Part shown: piece by piece, positions 4,522 through 5,643 of the stretch
Layout of the letters: every line of letters starts with the position of its first letter
How positions within the stretch are numbered: position 1 is the stretch's first letter
Source: Actinomycetota bacterium
GTDB taxonomy: Bacteria > Actinomycetota > Thermoleophilia > Gaiellales > Gaiellaceae
Direction of reading: 5' to 3'
DNA: 5,643 nt
NCBI GenBank assembly: GCA_019236545.1
Contig: JAFAIV010000066.1
Location: 1 to 5,643 of the forward strand
Notes under the pieces: generated by a model
What the model saw: only the letters and a program-made list of their open reading frames with translations
Databases searched by the model: none
What the model was told of the DNA's origin: nothing
Position numbers and translations under genes: made by a program

Positions 4522-5643
4522 GTGGAGCCGCTGGAGCGCGCGCAGGAGATCTTCGGCGCCTTCGAGCGCCGGCTGCGGGAGGAGCTTCCCGCCGACGCGG
4601 ACATCGTCGACGCGCACACGCACCTCGGCAACGACATCGACGGCATGTCGGGCCATCTCGAGGAGCTGCTCGGGATCATGGACCGGTACGGGATCTCGCG
4701 GGCGAACATGTTCTGCCTGGACGAGCCCGACCGGCATCCCGGGTTCCGGGCCGGGAACGACCGGACGCTCGAGTTCGCGGAGCGCGCCGGCGGGCGGCTC
4801 GTCCCGTACGTCCGCCTCGCGCTCGACGAGGAGCCGATCGCCGAGGCGACGCGCTGCCTCGACGCGGGCGCGCGTGGGATCAAGCTCCACCCGCGCGCGC
4901 AGAAGTTCCTCCTCGGCGACGAGCGGCTCGCGCCGGTGTTCGAGCTGGCGTACGAGCGGCGGGTGCCGATCCTCATCCACGCGGGCCGCGGGCTGCCGCC
5001 GATCGCGGACGAGCTGCGGCGCCTCCACGAGCGCTACCCGGCGACGCTGATCCTGGCGCACGCGGGCATCGCGGACATGTCCGGGCTGGCCGCGAACTTC
5101 GCGGGGCGGAAGGGCGTGTTCTTCGACACGTCTGTCTGGAGCGCCGTCGACCTGCTCGGCTTCTACCGGCTCGTGCCGCCGGAGCAGATCGTCTACGCGT
5201 CGGACTACCCGTACGGGCTGCAGCCGCAGTCGCTCCTGAACTCGCTGCGGACGGCGCGGCTGGCGGGGCTGGACGAGGCGCAGATCCGCGAGATCCTCGC
5301 CGGCAACGCGAACCGCATCATCGACGGCCAGGAGCCGCTGGAGCCGTCGGAGCCGAAGGGCGCCGAGGTGCTGCAGCAGCCGCTCGCGCTCGCGCGGATC
5401 CACCAGTACCTCTCGATGGCGATGGCCGCGCTGTTCGCGCGGCAGCAGGACATCTTCGGCGCGCTCGGGCTGGCGCTGAACGCGACCTACGAACGCAACG
5501 GCCACGTCGACGACCTGGAGGAGATCCGCGAGCTGCTGACCGCCGCCCGGGACCTCTGGCGGACGCTGCCGGAGGCCGAGGACGACGCGGAGGCCCGCCT
5601 GATCGCGCGCACGAGCTCGCGCCTCATCCACCTCGCCGACGTC
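4522..5643 (+). CDS. Amidohydrolase-2 type metal-dependent hydrolase with C-terminal extension, 3' end outside the window
   Basis: Predicted TIM-barrel hydrolase or decarboxylase of the amidohydrolase superfamily; the substrate cannot be assigned. The frame is open from GTG 4522 to the right edge, 374 residues with no stop. Metal and catalytic residues are in the expected order: His32 and His34 in DAHTHLG, Lys121 in GIKLHP, His153 in ILIHAGRG, His180 in LILAHAG, and Asp228 in YASDYPYG. The barrel ends at GNANRII (about 261-267), where Amidohydro_2 proteins usually stop. A further stretch of at least 107 residues follows: a Pro/Glu linker, then helix-prone sequence rich in Ala, Leu, Glu and Arg, with no domain I recognise. 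The start is nine bases after the TAG of the disulfide oxidoreductase, so it is probably co-transcribed with it; an in-frame TAG at 4510 rules out an earlier start. No in-frame TGA occurs in the visible part. The long minus-strand ORF opposite this gene is a shadow. Confidence 0.9.
   Translation, partial: MEPLERAQEIFGAFERRLREELPADADIVDAHTHLGNDIDGMSGHLEELLGIMDRYGISRANMFCLDEPDRHPGFRAGNDRTLEFAERAGGRLVPYVRLALDEEPIAEATRCLDAGARGIKLHPRAQKFLLGDERLAPVFELAYERRVPILIHAGRGLPPIADELRRLHERYPATLILAHAGIADMSGLAANFAGRKGVFFDTSVWSAVDLLGFYRLVPPEQIVYASDYPYGLQPQSLLNSLRTARLAGLDEAQIREILAGNANRIIDGQEPLEPSEPKGAEVLQQPLALARIHQYLSMAMAALFARQQDIFGALGLALNATYERNGHVDDLEEIRELLTAARDLWRTLPEAEDDAEARLIARTSSRLIHLADV

Noticed and set aside
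3862..5631. 589-codon minus-strand ORF
   Set aside because: Arg/Leu/Val-rich shadow of the disulfide oxidoreductase and amidohydrolase genes; no recognisable motif.

Overview
The window is very GC-rich coding DNA (long GC-ending codon runs, frequent GTG starts, almost no intergenic space). The style suggests a high-GC actinobacterium, perhaps of the Thermoleophilia/Gaiellales type, but that placement is only a guess from composition and gene style.

Layout. Two operons diverge from a 67-base gap (2383-2449). On the minus strand, reading leftwards, lie an M24-family Xaa-Pro peptidase (1246-2382) and, overlapping it by four bases, acetyl-CoA synthetase (1249 to the left edge, C-terminus missing). 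On the plus strand lie a seven-bladed YVTN-type beta-propeller fused to a TlpA/ResA-like thioredoxin domain (2450-3865), a two-domain glutaredoxin-like protein disulfide oxidoreductase (3865-4512) and a metal-dependent amidohydrolase with a long C-terminal extension (4522 to the right edge, unfinished). The first two plus-strand genes overlap by one base, and the third starts nine bases after the second ends.

Main result. Both redox genes are interrupted by one in-frame TGA, and in each case it sits exactly where the family has the first catalytic cysteine of CxxC. The propeller-thioredoxin reads ...FFASW-TGA-GPCN..., and the disulfide oxidoreductase reads ...VFVTPT-TGA-PHCPP.... Family-typical sequence continues in the same frame after each TGA, up to a TAG stop. 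A hairpin fitting the bacterial SECIS pattern follows each TGA, with its apical loop 19 and 17 bases downstream. The best reading is an operon of two adjacent selenocysteine (Sec) redox proteins with UGPC and UPHC active sites. A standard gene caller would break both: it would give a truncated propeller, a small orphan piece, and a disulfide oxidoreductase cut before its active site.

How the genes may work together. The Sec-thioredoxin domain and the Sec-disulfide oxidoreductase are co-translated and neither has a visible signal peptide, so they could form a cytoplasmic electron-transfer or disulfide/peroxide-handling pair. The role of the propeller and the link to the amidohydrolase are unknown. 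The peptidase and acetyl-CoA synthetase look like ordinary metabolic neighbours. No selenium machinery (selA, selB, selC, selD) is in the window; it would have to be elsewhere in the genome for this reading to hold.
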